A stretch of DNA of 64,000 bases, from the NCBI GenBank assembly GCA_001942045.1, contig MSTD01000003.1, positions 196,737 to 260,736 on the forward strand, given 5' to 3'. Position numbers and translations under genes: made by a program. Below the pieces are notes generated by a model. That model ran no database searches, had not been told where the DNA came from, and saw nothing but the letters and a program-made list of their open reading frames with translations. Shown piece after piece: positions 44,331 through 53,368 of this stretch. This DNA comes from Mycolicibacterium porcinum. Its GTDB lineage: Bacteria; Actinomycetota; Actinomycetes; Mycobacteriales; Mycobacteriaceae. The stretch's first letter is position 1. Each line of letters starts with the position of its first letter.

Positions 44331-45781
44331 ACCATGACGCCGCACCGCTTTTGGAGGCGCTGCGGGCATTCGTCGAACGCGACCAGGCACCGCTGTACAG
44401 TCCCGGCCACAAAGGTGGGCGCACCCTCGATCCCTGGTTTCGCGATCACATCGCGGCCATCGACCTGAACAACCTGCCCGACACCGACACCCTGCACTGC
44501 CCCGAAGGGCCGATCCTCGCCGCCGAGCAGCTGATCGCCGACGCCTGGGGCGTCGGGCAGAGCTTCATCCTGGTGCAGGGATCGACCAGCGGGAACATCG
44601 CGGTCGCGCTCTCGGCGCTGCGTCCGGGCGAACCCGTGTTGGTTCAGCGCAATGCGCACAAGTCCGTGCTCGCCGGGCTCGTGCAGGTGGGAGCACGCCC
44701 GGTCTGGCTCGAGCCCCGCTGGGATCCGCGGTTCGGCATCGCACACGGACTGGATGCCGATCTGGTCGAAAAGTCTTTGGCCGCAAGCCGGGCCAAGGCC
44801 CTGTGGGCCCTGCACCCGACGTACTACGGCACCACCGCCGACATCGCGGCGCTGGCCGAGGTGTGCCACCGCGCCGGGGCCCGCCTCCTGGTCGACGGTG
44901 CGCACTCCCCGCATTTCGCGTTCCACCCCGAGCTTCCGGTGCCCGCCGAACAGGCCGGCGCGGTGGCCACCGTGCAATCGGTGCACAAGGTCTTGTCGGG
45001 GCTGAGCCAGGCTGCCGTCCTGCATGTCGAGCCGGCCGCGCTGGACCCGGTGACAGTGCGGCGGTCGCTGCAGCTCATCCAGACCACGAGCCCGCATTTC
45101 GCGATCATGGCTTCGATCGATCTGGCCCGCCGGCAGATGATGACCCAGGGCAGCGAGCTCCTCGATGCCGCGCTGGACCGGGCTCGCCGGGCAGCGGCCA
45201 GACTCGAGACCATCACGGGCTTGCGGGTGCTGCGGCCGGCGGATGTCGCCGGAGCCGGCACCGGGTTCCATCAGCTCGACGAGACCAAGTTGCTGATCGG
45301 GACGCGTGACCTGGCGGCTGACGCCCGCGACATCGTCGCCCGGCTCAACGAACGGCACGGCGTGCAGCCCGAACTCAGCGGCGCCGGGCACGTGTTGTGC
45401 ATCAGCACCATCGGCAACACCGACGCCGACATGGATCGGTTGGCTGACGGATTCGCAGAGGTGGCCGCCTGGGCCGGGGCGGCGACCGCGAAACCGGCCC
45501 ACGACGACACCCTGATCGCCGACCTGCTCGCACATCGCGCCGAGACCGTGCTGACCCCGCGGGAAGCCTTCTTCGCCGAGACCGACACCGTGCCGTTGGC
45601 CCGGGCCACCGACCGCGTCGCGGCCGAAGCCATCACGCCCTACCCGCCGGGAATCCCCCTGGTGATGCCCGGCGAACGGCTCACCGCCGACGTCATCACG
45701 CTGTTGCGGGCGCTACGCGGGGCCGGCAATCCGATCAGTGCGTCCGATCCGCGCCTAGACGTCGTCACCGTGGTGCGGTAA
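44327..45781 (+). CDS. Orn/Lys/Arg decarboxylase-family PLP enzyme
   Basis: 484 residues from the GTG at 44327. Fold-type I decarboxylase: QAPLYSPGHKGG at the N-terminus, LVQGSTSGNIA (PLP phosphate), LVDGAHSPHFAFH, and Schiff-base K221 in QSVHKVLSGLSQ. A C-terminal decarboxylase domain (about 380-484) ends in YPPGIPLVMPGE. At about 484 residues it is the short actinobacterial/Bacillus SpeA-type length, not the 700+ residue enterobacterial type. Likely substrate is arginine, lysine or ornithine, giving a polyamine; which one cannot be told. It is the last gene of the operon; lpqI converges 6 nt beyond. Confidence 0.88.
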   Translation: MNHDAAPLLEALRAFVERDQAPLYSPGHKGGRTLDPWFRDHIAAIDLNNLPDTDTLHCPEGPILAAEQLIADAWGVGQSFILVQGSTSGNIAVALSALRPGEPVLVQRNAHKSVLAGLVQVGARPVWLEPRWDPRFGIAHGLDADLVEKSLAASRAKALWALHPTYYGTTADIAALAEVCHRAGARLLVDGAHSPHFAFHPELPVPAEQAGAVATVQSVHKVLSGLSQAAVLHVEPAALDPVTVRRSLQLIQTTSPHFAIMASIDLARRQMMTQGSELLDAALDRARRAAARLETITGLRVLRPADVAGAGTGFHQLDETKLLIGTRDLAADARDIVARLNERHGVQPELSGAGHVLCISTIGNTDADMDRLADGFAEVAAWAGAATAKPAHDDTLIADLLAHRAETVLTPREAFFAETDTVPLARATDRVAAEAITPYPPGIPLVMPGERLTADVITLLRALRGAGNPISASDPRLDVVTVVR

Positions 45782-45787
45782 CCACTC

Positions 45788-46927
45788 TCAGCAGTGCACC
45801 CCGCCCTTGGCGTCGATGTTCCGCTGCACCGCGGCATCGACGGCGGCCTGGTTCAGCTGGCCGTCGGCCAGGGCCTTCTCGAGGCCGTCCAGCACCGCGG
45901 GCACCTCATCGGTGGTGATCCACAGCGCGTTGTCGGCGCCGGCCTGCAGTGCCTTGAGCACCGCCGCGGCCACCCCGTAGCGCTGGTTGATCGCGGCCAT
46001 GCTGGACAGGTCGTCGGTGTAGATGACGCCGTTGAAGGCGGGCCCGCCGTAGTTGCCCGAGCGCAGCAGGTCGTATGCCGCGGGGCTGAGGCTGGCCGGA
46101 TCCGTCCCGGTCAGGCCGGGCACCTCCAGGTGGCCGACCATCACGGCAACCGGGGCCTGAGTGGTCAGGGTGTGGTAGGGCACGAGGTCGTTGTTCTGCA
46201 GCTCCGCCAGCGGCGGGGTGGTGACGACGCCTGCGGTGTGCGAGTCGCCCGAGCCATGCCCGTGGCCGGGGAAGTGCTTGAGCACCGGCAGCACCCCGGC
46301 CTCGCGCAGGCCGCGGGCGTAGGCGCCGGCGTACTCGGTGACCTTGGCGGGATCGTCGCCGAAGGACCGGTCGCCGATGACGGTGTCGTCGGCGTCCGAG
46401 GTGACGTCGACGACGGGCGCGAAGTCGACGGTGATCCCCAGGTCACGCATCTTCTTCCCGCGGTCCAGCGCGATGCCGTACACCTCGTCGACGGACTTGG
46501 TCTGCGCCAGCACGCGAGCCGACGGCTGCTCACCGATCAACGAGGCGAGGCGCGACACCCGACCGCCCTCCTCGTCCACGGTGACGGCGAGCGGCAGCGG
46601 GCCGGCCGCCGAGATATCCGGCAGGGAGCCGTCGCTGAGCATCGACAGGTCCGTCCAGCTGCCGATCATGATGCCGCCGACGTGCTGTTCGGACACCACG
46701 GCACGGGCGTCGGCCGCATCCTTGATGCGGACGGTGAGCAGCTGGGCCAGCTTGTCGCGCGGCGAAAGGGCGGCCAGATCGCACACCGGCGCGGCCGGCA
46801 TCGGCGCATGGGTGGACAGCGGCTTCGTCTCCGTGGATTGAGACTCTGGTGCCGGGGCGCTCGGGGAGCAGGCCAGCAACAGCCCGGACAACGCTGCGAA
46901 AGTTGCGACGAGACGCGGTGAAGCCAT
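45788..46927 (-). CDS. lpqI: LpqI lipoprotein, GH3 beta-N-acetylglucosaminidase
   Basis: 379 residues from the ATG at 46927. Signal peptide with lipobox LLAC (Cys20) followed by a Pro/Ser linker. Glycoside hydrolase family 3, NagZ-like: KHFPGHGHGSGDSHT carries the His/Asp general acid-base dyad, and VIYTDDLSSMAA the nucleophile Asp. LpqI releases GlcNAc from muropeptides during cell wall recycling. It is convergent with the decarboxylase and divergent from the Rv0236A-aftD unit, as in M. tuberculosis. Confidence 0.93.
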   Translation of the reverse strand: MASPRLVATFAALSGLLLACSPSAPAPESQSTETKPLSTHAPMPAAPVCDLAALSPRDKLAQLLTVRIKDAADARAVVSEQHVGGIMIGSWTDLSMLSDGSLPDISAAGPLPLAVTVDEEGGRVSRLASLIGEQPSARVLAQTKSVDEVYGIALDRGKKMRDLGITVDFAPVVDVTSDADDTVIGDRSFGDDPAKVTEYAGAYARGLREAGVLPVLKHFPGHGHGSGDSHTAGVVTTPPLAELQNNDLVPYHTLTTQAPVAVMVGHLEVPGLTGTDPASLSPAAYDLLRSGNYGGPAFNGVIYTDDLSSMAAINQRYGVAAAVLKALQAGADNALWITTDEVPAVLDGLEKALADGQLNQAAVDAAVQRNIDAKGGVHC

Positions 46928-47018
46928 GGGCCCCGACCTTAGCCGCTGAATAAGCGGTAATCGATTCTCTGCGTGTCGCGCCAGGTCCACCTCACACGGA
47001 TTCGGGGTATCGCCGTGC

Positions 47019-47024
47019 TAGGTT
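47019..47024 (+). promoter_or_regulatory. -10 of the leaderless Rv0236A-like/aftD unit
   Basis: TAGGTT (TANNNT) with 6 nt to the GTG at 47031; no ribosome binding site, so a leaderless transcript is likely. Confidence 0.5.
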
Positions 47025-47030
47025 GGCCGG

Positions 47031-47204
47031 GTGAACCGGTTCGTCATCCCCTCCGCGGCCAGCATTGTCGTCGGCCTGCTGTTGGGGGCGGCAGCCGTCT
47101 TCGGTGTGACGCTGATGGTGCAGCAGGACACGAAGCCTCCGCTGCAAGCGGGCGACCCGGCGTCATCGGTGCTCAACCGGGTCGAGTACGGCGACCGGTC
47201 CTAG
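47031..47204 (+). CDS. Small membrane protein, Rv0236A-like (DUF2613)
   Basis: 57 residues: GTG start, MNRFVIPSAASIVVGLLLGAAAVFGVTLM as one membrane helix or uncleaved signal, then a short polar tail ending in RVEYGDRS. It matches the size and place of M. tuberculosis Rv0236A, directly before aftD. The TTG of aftD follows its stop by 1 nt, so the two are probably cotranscribed. Function is unknown; constant pairing with aftD hints at an accessory role. Confidence 0.85.
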   Translation: MNRFVIPSAASIVVGLLLGAAAVFGVTLMVQQDTKPPLQAGDPASSVLNRVEYGDRS

Positions 47205-47205
47205 C

Positions 47206-50200
47206 TTGGCCGTGCCGCTGTCGCGGCGCTGGCTGTGGGTGGTCGCGGCTGCGACACTGCTCCTGACTTTCGCCCAGTCACCCGGAGAGATATCACCCGA
47301 TACCAAGCTCGACCTGACCGCCAATCCGGCACGCTTCCTGGCGCGGGCGTTCAATCTGTGGAACAGCGATCTGCCGTTCGGGCAGGCGCAGAACCAGGCC
47401 TATGGCTACTTGTTTCCGCACGGCGCGTTCTTCCTGGCCGGTGACCTGCTCGGAGTCCCCGGCTGGGTGATCCAGCGGGTGTGGTGGGCCCTGCTGCTGA
47501 CCGTCGGCTTCTGGGGCGTGTTACGGGTCGCTGAAGCGCTGGGCATCGGCAGCACCAGCTCCCGCGTGCTCGGTGCGCTCGCGTTCACGCTGTCACCGCG
47601 CGTGCTGACCACGCTCGGCGCGATCTCTTCGGAGACCTTGCCGGTCATGCTGGCGCCGTGGGTGCTGCTGCCCGTCATCCTGGCGTTCCGCGGGAATCGG
47701 AACCTCCGACTCATGGCCGCGCGCTCAGCAGGCGCGGTGGCGCTGATGGGCGCGGTGAACGCGTTCGCCACCCTGACCGGTTGCCTGGCCGCGATCATCT
47801 GGTGGGCCTGTCACCGGCCGAATCGGTTGTGGTGGAGGTTCACCGCGTGGTGGTTCGGTTGCACGGCACTGGCCGTCACCTGGTGGATCGTGGCACTGGT
47901 CATGCTCGGCCGGATCAGCCCGCCGTTCCTGGACTTCATCGAATCGTCGGGCGTGACCACGCAGTGGATGTCGCTGACGGAGATGCTGCGCGGGACCCAT
48001 ACCTGGACCCCCTTCGTGGCGTCGACCGCCACCGCGGCCACCTCGTTGGTGACGAGTACGGTCGCGGTGCTGGCGACGACGCTGATCGCCGCCGCCGGGC
48101 TGGCCGGACTCGCGTTGCGCTCGATGCCCGCGCGGGGCCGGTTGATCACCATGTTGTTGATCGGAGTGGTGCTGCTGGCCCTCGGCTACTCCGGTGGGCT
48201 GGGCTCCCCGGTGGGGGTGGCTGTTCAAGACTTCCTGGACGGCGCGGGTACGCCGCTGCGCAACCTGGCCAAGCTAGATCCGGTGTTGCGGCTGCCGCTG
48301 GCGCTCGGTCTGGCGCATCTGTTGGGCCGGGTTCCACTGCCGGGCACCGTGCCGAGGCCCGTGTGGCTACGAGCGTTCGCCCGGCCCGAGCGCGACAAGC
48401 GGATCGCGGTGGCGATCGTGATCCTCGCCGCCATGGCCGCCGGAACCTCGCTGGCCTGGACCGGCCGCATCGCCCCGGCCGGGACGTTCACCGCGATCCC
48501 GCAGTACTGGCACGACACCGCGGACTGGCTCGACGAGCACAACACCGAGCGGGGCCGGGTGCTGGTGGCTCCCGGCGCGCCGTTCGCCACCCAGACGTGG
48601 GGTAACAGCCACGACGAGCCGTTGCAGGTGCTCGGTTCCAGCCCGTGGGGCGTGCGGGATTCGATTCCGTTGACCCCGCCGGAGACGATCCGCGCCTTGG
48701 ACTCGGTGCAGCGGTTGTTCGCGGCCGGACGGCCCTCGGCAGGACTGGCCGACAGCCTTGCCCGCCAAGGCATTTCCTATGTCGTGGTGCGCAACGACCT
48801 GGACCCGGACGTGTCCCGGTCGGCCCGCCCCGTGCTGGTGCACCGGTCGATCGAGGGATCACCGGGACTGACGAAGGTGGTGGAGTTCGGCGACGCAGTG
48901 GGACCGGGGACGCTCGAAGGCTTCGTCGCGGACAGCGGTCTGCGGCCGCGGTATCCCGCCGTCGAGATCTACCGGGTCGACACGGGCGGAACGAATCCGG
49001 CCGCGCCGTATCTCGTCGACGCCGACGCGATGACGCGGGTGGCCGGTGCGCCCGAGGCACTGCTGCGCCTCGACGAACGGCGCCGCCTGGCCGGCCTGCC
49101 CCCGCTGGGGCCGATGCTGCTGTCGGCCGACGCCGAGCGGGCCGGCCTGCCGGTGCAACCGCGCGGATCCGCCGGTGTCATCGTCACCGACACCCCCACG
49201 GCGCGGGAGGTCGACTACGGCCGTGTCGACGACCATGCCTCGGCGATCCGCAGCCCCGACGACGCCCGGCACACCCACAACCGGGTCCCCGACTATCCGT
49301 CCGACGGCGCCGCGCCGGTGTACGGCAAGTGGAACGGCGGACGGGTCTCCGTGTCGAGTTCGGCGGCGGACTCCACGGCACTCCCGAACGTGGCACCGGC
49401 TACCGGGCCGGCCGCGGCCATCGACAACGACGGTTCGACGTCGTGGGTGTCCAACGCGCTGCAGGCCGCCGTCGGCCAGTGGCTCCAGGTCGATTTCGAT
49501 CACCCGGTCACCAATGCCACACTGACCATCACCCCGAGTGCGACCGCCGTCGGCGCGCAGGTGCGCCGCATCGAGGTGGCCACCGCGACCGGCACCAGCA
49601 GCCTGCGTTTCGACACCGCGGGCCAACAGTTGACCGTGCCGCTGCCGGTCGGCGAGACCCCGTGGGTGCGGATCACCGCGGTCGCCACCGACGACGGCTC
49701 CGCCGGTGTCCAGTTCGGCATCACCGACCTGTCGGTGACCCAGTACGACGCGTCGGGCTTCGCCCACCCCATCAACCTGCGGCACACCGTCGAGGTGCCC
49801 GCACCCCCGGCCGATTCCGTTGTCGCTCAATGGGATCTGGGGACCGAACTGCTCGGCCGGTCAGGGTGTGCGGACAGCCCGGTCGGGGTACGGTGCGCGG
49901 CGGCGCTGGCGCTGGCCTCCGAGGAGCCCGTCAACCTGAGCCGCACGCTGACCGTGCCGACCGCCACCGATGTCGAGCCGACGGTGTGGATCCGGGCGCG
50001 GCAGGGGCCTCAACTGGCCGACCTGGTCGCCCAGCCCTGGACCACCCGCGCGACCGGCGACGCCGACCCGATCGACGTCCTCGGGTCGTCCTACGCCGCC
50101 ACCGACGGCGACCCGCGGACGTCCTGGACCGCACCGCAACGCGTCGTCCAGTTCAAGGCGCCGCCCACGCTGACGCTGAAATTGCCCGCTCCGACCGAAG

Positions 50201-51432
50201 TCGGCGCACTCCGGATCGATCCCGGCGCCAACCAACCGCCGGCGCACCCGACGCAGGTGGCGATCGATCTCGGCGACGGTCCACAGATGCACAAGCTGAC
50301 CGGCGACAGCGAAGTGCAGACGGCGAAGCTCAAACCCCGGGTGACGGACACCATCACGGTGTCGCTGTTGGGGTGGAACGACATCATCGACCGCACCTCG
50401 CTCGGCTTCGATCAGCTCAAGCCCCCCGGGTTGGCCGAGCTGACCGTGCTCGATGTCCACGGCAAGCCCATCGCCGCGGCCGACGCCGCCACGAATCGCA
50501 AACGGACAGTGTCACTTCCATGCGGACAGGGCCCGATCATCGGTGTGGCCGGCGAGTTCGTCCAGACCTCGGTGCGCACCACGGTGGGCGCCCTGCTCGA
50601 CGGCGACCCGATTGCGGCCCACCCCTGCCGGACCGGACCGATCGCCCTGCCGGCCGGTCAACAGGAACTACTGGTCAGCCCCGGCGCGGCGTTCATCGTC
50701 GACGGCGTCGTCCTGAATACCCCCGTCTCCGACCAACTACGCACGGCGACAACAACTCCCGTAGAAACTCCGGCGTGGTCACCCGACCATCGGCAGGTTC
50801 AGGTGCCGGCCGCCGACGACGCCCGGATCCTGGTGGTGCCCGAAAGCGTGAACCCGGGCTGGATCGCTCGCACCGCCGACGGCACCGTGCTCACCCCGGT
50901 GAAGATCAACGGTTGGCAGCAGGGCTGGCTGGTCCCGGCCGGCGGCGCCGACACCGTGACGCTGTCGTTCCCCTCGAACCGGCCGTACCGCATCGGGTTG
51001 ATCGGCGGGCTGGCGTTGCTGCCGGTGCTGGCCCTGCTGGCGCTGTGGCCGGCCCGTCGCCGCAGTCCGGACCTCGCCCCGGTGCGGCCGTGGCAACCGT
51101 CCCCGTTGCTCGCCGGGGCGGGCGTCCTCGCGGTGGGCACGGCGATCTCCGGCCTGCCGGGGTTACTGGTCGCCGGTGGCGCGCTCGGGGCGCGCTATCT
51201 GCTGCGTGATCGTGACACCTGGTGCGAGAGGTTGACCGTGGGAATGTCGGCGGGCGGGCTGATCCTGGCCGGGGCGACGCTGAGCCAGTTCCCGTGGCGA
51301 TCGGTCGACGGCTACGTCGGGCACTCGCCGTGGGTGCAGCTGTCCGCACTGTTGTCCGTCGTCTTCGTCGCGGCCTCGACGATCCCGCCTGAACTGGGCT
51401 TGAGGCGAAGGAAGCCGACGGATTCGGCGTAG
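47206..51432 (+). CDS. aftD: AftD arabinofuranosyltransferase
   Basis: 1408 residues (M. tuberculosis AftD about 1400). GT-C membrane enzyme: the N-terminal half has about ten helices, with the first periplasmic loop DTKLDLTANPARFLARAFNLWNSD holding acidic catalytic-type residues and GQAQNQAYGYLFPHGAFF. A large periplasmic region follows with discoidin-like/carbohydrate-binding modules (about 700-1180), and further helices close the C-terminus (about 1260-1395). It transfers arabinofuranose from decaprenyl-phosphoryl-arabinose in arabinogalactan and LAM synthesis. The start is TTG 47206 or GTG 47212; no ribosome binding site distinguishes them. Confidence 0.93.
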   Translation: MAVPLSRRWLWVVAAATLLLTFAQSPGEISPDTKLDLTANPARFLARAFNLWNSDLPFGQAQNQAYGYLFPHGAFFLAGDLLGVPGWVIQRVWWALLLTVGFWGVLRVAEALGIGSTSSRVLGALAFTLSPRVLTTLGAISSETLPVMLAPWVLLPVILAFRGNRNLRLMAARSAGAVALMGAVNAFATLTGCLAAIIWWACHRPNRLWWRFTAWWFGCTALAVTWWIVALVMLGRISPPFLDFIESSGVTTQWMSLTEMLRGTHTWTPFVASTATAATSLVTSTVAVLATTLIAAAGLAGLALRSMPARGRLITMLLIGVVLLALGYSGGLGSPVGVAVQDFLDGAGTPLRNLAKLDPVLRLPLALGLAHLLGRVPLPGTVPRPVWLRAFARPERDKRIAVAIVILAAMAAGTSLAWTGRIAPAGTFTAIPQYWHDTADWLDEHNTERGRVLVAPGAPFATQTWGNSHDEPLQVLGSSPWGVRDSIPLTPPETIRALDSVQRLFAAGRPSAGLADSLARQGISYVVVRNDLDPDVSRSARPVLVHRSIEGSPGLTKVVEFGDAVGPGTLEGFVADSGLRPRYPAVEIYRVDTGGTNPAAPYLVDADAMTRVAGAPEALLRLDERRRLAGLPPLGPMLLSADAERAGLPVQPRGSAGVIVTDTPTAREVDYGRVDDHASAIRSPDDARHTHNRVPDYPSDGAAPVYGKWNGGRVSVSSSAADSTALPNVAPATGPAAAIDNDGSTSWVSNALQAAVGQWLQVDFDHPVTNATLTITPSATAVGAQVRRIEVATATGTSSLRFDTAGQQLTVPLPVGETPWVRITAVATDDGSAGVQFGITDLSVTQYDASGFAHPINLRHTVEVPAPPADSVVAQWDLGTELLGRSGCADSPVGVRCAAALALASEEPVNLSRTLTVPTATDVEPTVWIRARQGPQLADLVAQPWTTRATGDADPIDVLGSSYAATDGDPRTSWTAPQRVVQFKAPPTLTLKLPAPTEVGALRIDPGANQPPAHPTQVAIDLGDGPQMHKLTGDSEVQTAKLKPRVTDTITVSLLGWNDIIDRTSLGFDQLKPPGLAELTVLDVHGKPIAAADAATNRKRTVSLPCGQGPIIGVAGEFVQTSVRTTVGALLDGDPIAAHPCRTGPIALPAGQQELLVSPGAAFIVDGVVLNTPVSDQLRTATTTPVETPAWSPDHRQVQVPAADDARILVVPESVNPGWIARTADGTVLTPVKINGWQQGWLVPAGGADTVTLSFPSNRPYRIGLIGGLALLPVLALLALWPARRRSPDLAPVRPWQPSPLLAGAGVLAVGTAISGLPGLLVAGGALGARYLLRDRDTWCERLTVGMSAGGLILAGATLSQFPWRSVDGYVGHSPWVQLSALLSVVFVAASTIPPELGLRRRKPTDSA

Positions 51433-51677
51433 CTGTTGACAACACGGGTATGCGGTACTTACGGTACCGGCACGCGTGGCGCAGTCCCGGAAACACTTTG
51501 CTGTGTGGGGGATCGCAGGTGGCGGACCTGGATTGCGCCCGACTGGATGCAGTAACTACGCAGTCAGTTGACGGCTGAGCTGAAACTTAGCTGTGTTCGC
51601 GTGGCTGCGCACTTGTCGGTGCGCACAGCGCGCGGTGTCGGCGACGGAGGGGTTCGCCGACACCGCACGCTCGGGGC
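51433..51677 (+). other. 245-nt intergenic region with promoter-like element and terminator
   Basis: TTGACA (51436-51441), 18 nt, TACGGT (51460-51465) forms a plausible SigA promoter pointing right, directly behind the aftD stop, although the next gene on that strand is 3.5 kb away. Transcription from about 51472 would meet the hairpin at 51632-51666, giving an RNA near 190 nt. It contains a 19-codon frame (GTG 51519 to stop 51578; MADLDCARLDAVTTQSVDG) preceded by GGGGGAT. It could be an sRNA, a micro-peptide or nothing. Confidence 0.35.
51632..51666. terminator. Hairpin between convergent aftD and R2lox
   Basis: Perfect 13-bp stem (51632-51644 with 51654-51666), 9-nt loop, 11 nt before the R2lox stop codon. 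Probable two-way terminator without T-tract. Confidence 0.7.
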
Positions 51678-52619
51678 CTACGCGGTGGCCGCCAGAGCCT
51701 TGGCGTCCTCGTCGGCGAACGTGTCCTCCAGGGTCAGCGGCGAGTAGTCGAGGTCGATCTCTTCGAGCGGGCGGCCCCGAGCGCTGCTGATGGTGCCGAA
51801 CCGGCGCATGCCCTTGTCCGCCGAGTACTGCATGAACTCTTCCTGCACCAGACCAAACGGGATGTCGGGTGCGTAGAGGGCGAAGCCTTCCTCGGTGAGG
51901 CGCAGGGCCAGCGGGATCAGCTCGTTCATCCGGCTCTCGAAGACTTCCCAGTTGGCATCGTCGGCGGCGACGTGACGACGACAGGTGAAGGTGCCCCACG
52001 CCATGTGGCGGCGCTCGTCGTCCCCGATCCGCCGGACCAGCTCCTGCATCCCCGGCAGGATCCCGCGATCGACGCAAATCTTGTGCCACGCATAGTATCC
52101 CGTGAGCGCCAGCATGCCTTCGACGATGTGGTTGTAGGTGACCGACGCCCGGACCTGTGCGGCCGGTGACGGGTCGGTGTACAGCGCGTCGAGCGACGCC
52201 GGAAGCTCCTCGTAGAACACCTGCCGATATGCCGGCAGCTCGTCGAAGTAGTTGTGCAGATCGTCGGTGATACCGACGGCGTCGAGCCACATGCGGAACA
52301 CCTGCGTGTGTTTGGCCTCCTCGAAGGCGAACTGCGTCAGGTACATCTCGTCGCCCAGACGTCCCTCGGACCGCATGGCGCTCATGAACGGCTGGATGTC
52401 CTTGGTGACGGCCTCCTCACCGGCGATGAACTCGGCACACAGCCGGGTGGCGTACTCCCGTTCCCGGTCGGTCAGCGCCTCCCAGTCCGCCCGGTCGCGG
52501 GAGAAGTCGATATCGGCCGGATTCCAGAACTTCGCATTGCCACCGGCGAACAACCGCAACGGCACACTGTCCCAATTGAGACCGCCCTTTGCCAGAGAGC
52601 CGAACTTTGTGTGTGACAT
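51678..52619 (-). CDS. R2-like ligand-binding oxidase (R2lox, Rv0233-like)
   Basis: 313 residues, ferritin-like four-helix fold. The numbering coincides with M. tuberculosis R2lox: metal ligands E68, E101, H104, E167, E202 and H205 are all present, and so are V71 and Y162, the residues that form the Mn/Fe-generated Val-Tyr crosslink. It is therefore the Mn/Fe oxidase and not a true ribonucleotide reductase R2, although often annotated nrdB. It probably oxidises a lipid-like ligand; the substrate is unproven. The ATG lies 14 nt after a TetR stop with GGAGG upstream, so the two form an operon. Confidence 0.96.
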   Translation of the reverse strand: MSHTKFGSLAKGGLNWDSVPLRLFAGGNAKFWNPADIDFSRDRADWEALTDREREYATRLCAEFIAGEEAVTKDIQPFMSAMRSEGRLGDEMYLTQFAFEEAKHTQVFRMWLDAVGITDDLHNYFDELPAYRQVFYEELPASLDALYTDPSPAAQVRASVTYNHIVEGMLALTGYYAWHKICVDRGILPGMQELVRRIGDDERRHMAWGTFTCRRHVAADDANWEVFESRMNELIPLALRLTEEGFALYAPDIPFGLVQEEFMQYSADKGMRRFGTISSARGRPLEEIDLDYSPLTLEDTFADEDAKALAATA

Positions 52620-52633
52620 GGCAATTGACCTCC

Positions 52634-53314
52634 TCAGGTCTGGTGGGCTGCTTCGATGGCCGTTGGAGTTCTTGGTACCGCGAAAGCGGCCGCCAACACC
52701 GCGACGAGTCTGCGCACGGCCAGTGCCGGCTGCTCGGGACTGGGCTCGTCCAGACCCAGGATGGGATCCATCCCACGCACATACGGCGCCAGTGCCAAGT
52801 GCGGAAAGATCATCAACAGCAGCGATATCAACGCGCCGGCGTCGGCGTCGGCCCGCAGGTCGCCGCGGGTCTGGGCCTCCCGCACGAGCGGACGCAGCAC
52901 CTCGAGATAGTGGCGGTGGATGACGGTCCGGACGCTGACCCGGGCATCGGTGTCCACCTCGAAGCTCGCCGCGGCGTGCAGCGAGCGGTCTTGTGGATGG
53001 TCGGCGAAGTAGGCCACCCAGTCGTCGAGCAGATCGGTGAGGAACTCGAAGAACGGGCGGCTCGGGTCCAGCGCGCGGATGCGGTCTTCCATGTACGCCC
53101 GCACCCGCTGGCTGCCGATGTCGGCGATGAACGCGTACAGGTCGCGCTTGTCCGCAAAGTACTGGAACAGACTGCCTTTCGCGACGCCCGCCTTACGGGC
53201 GATGACGTTCAGGCTGCCCCGGGAGTACCCGTGCGCCCCGAATTCCGCCTCGGCGGCTTCCACCACCGCGGCTCGGCGAGCGGGGTCCAAACGTGCCCAG
53301 GTGACCGTCGGCAT
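52634..53314 (-). CDS. TetR-family regulator cotranscribed with R2lox (Rv0232-like)
   Basis: 226 residues. N-terminal helix-turn-helix ([20 protein letters not shown], then [18 protein letters not shown]) at about 20-65 and a hydrophobic C-terminal ligand pocket. The ATG at 53314 has no strong ribosome binding site. A perfect 17-bp palindrome lies 16 bp upstream, so it is probably autoregulatory and sets R2lox expression. Same pair and order as Rv0232-Rv0233. Confidence 0.9.
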   Translation of the reverse strand: MPTVTWARLDPARRAAVVEAAEAEFGAHGYSRGSLNVIARKAGVAKGSLFQYFADKRDLYAFIADIGSQRVRAYMEDRIRALDPSRPFFEFLTDLLDDWVAYFADHPQDRSLHAAASFEVDTDARVSVRTVIHRHYLEVLRPLVREAQTRGDLRADADAGALISLLLMIFPHLALAPYVRGMDPILGLDEPSPEQPALAVRRLVAVLAAAFAVPRTPTAIEAAHQT

Positions 53315-53330
53315 CTGACTCTCCAGCCTG

Positions 53331-53347
53331 TATGACCACTGGTCATA
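53331..53347. promoter_or_regulatory. TetR operator upstream of tetR-R2lox
   Basis: TATGACCA, C, TGGTCATA: perfect 8-bp arms, 16 bp before the tetR start. Position and symmetry fit an autoregulatory operator. Confidence 0.75.
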
Positions 53348-53368
53348 TTACTGTGATCGCCCTCACAG

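Noticed and set aside
51678..52619. Ribonucleotide reductase small subunit (nrdB)
   Set aside because: The Val71-Tyr162 crosslink pair and the ligand set are those of R2lox; no nrdA is adjacent.
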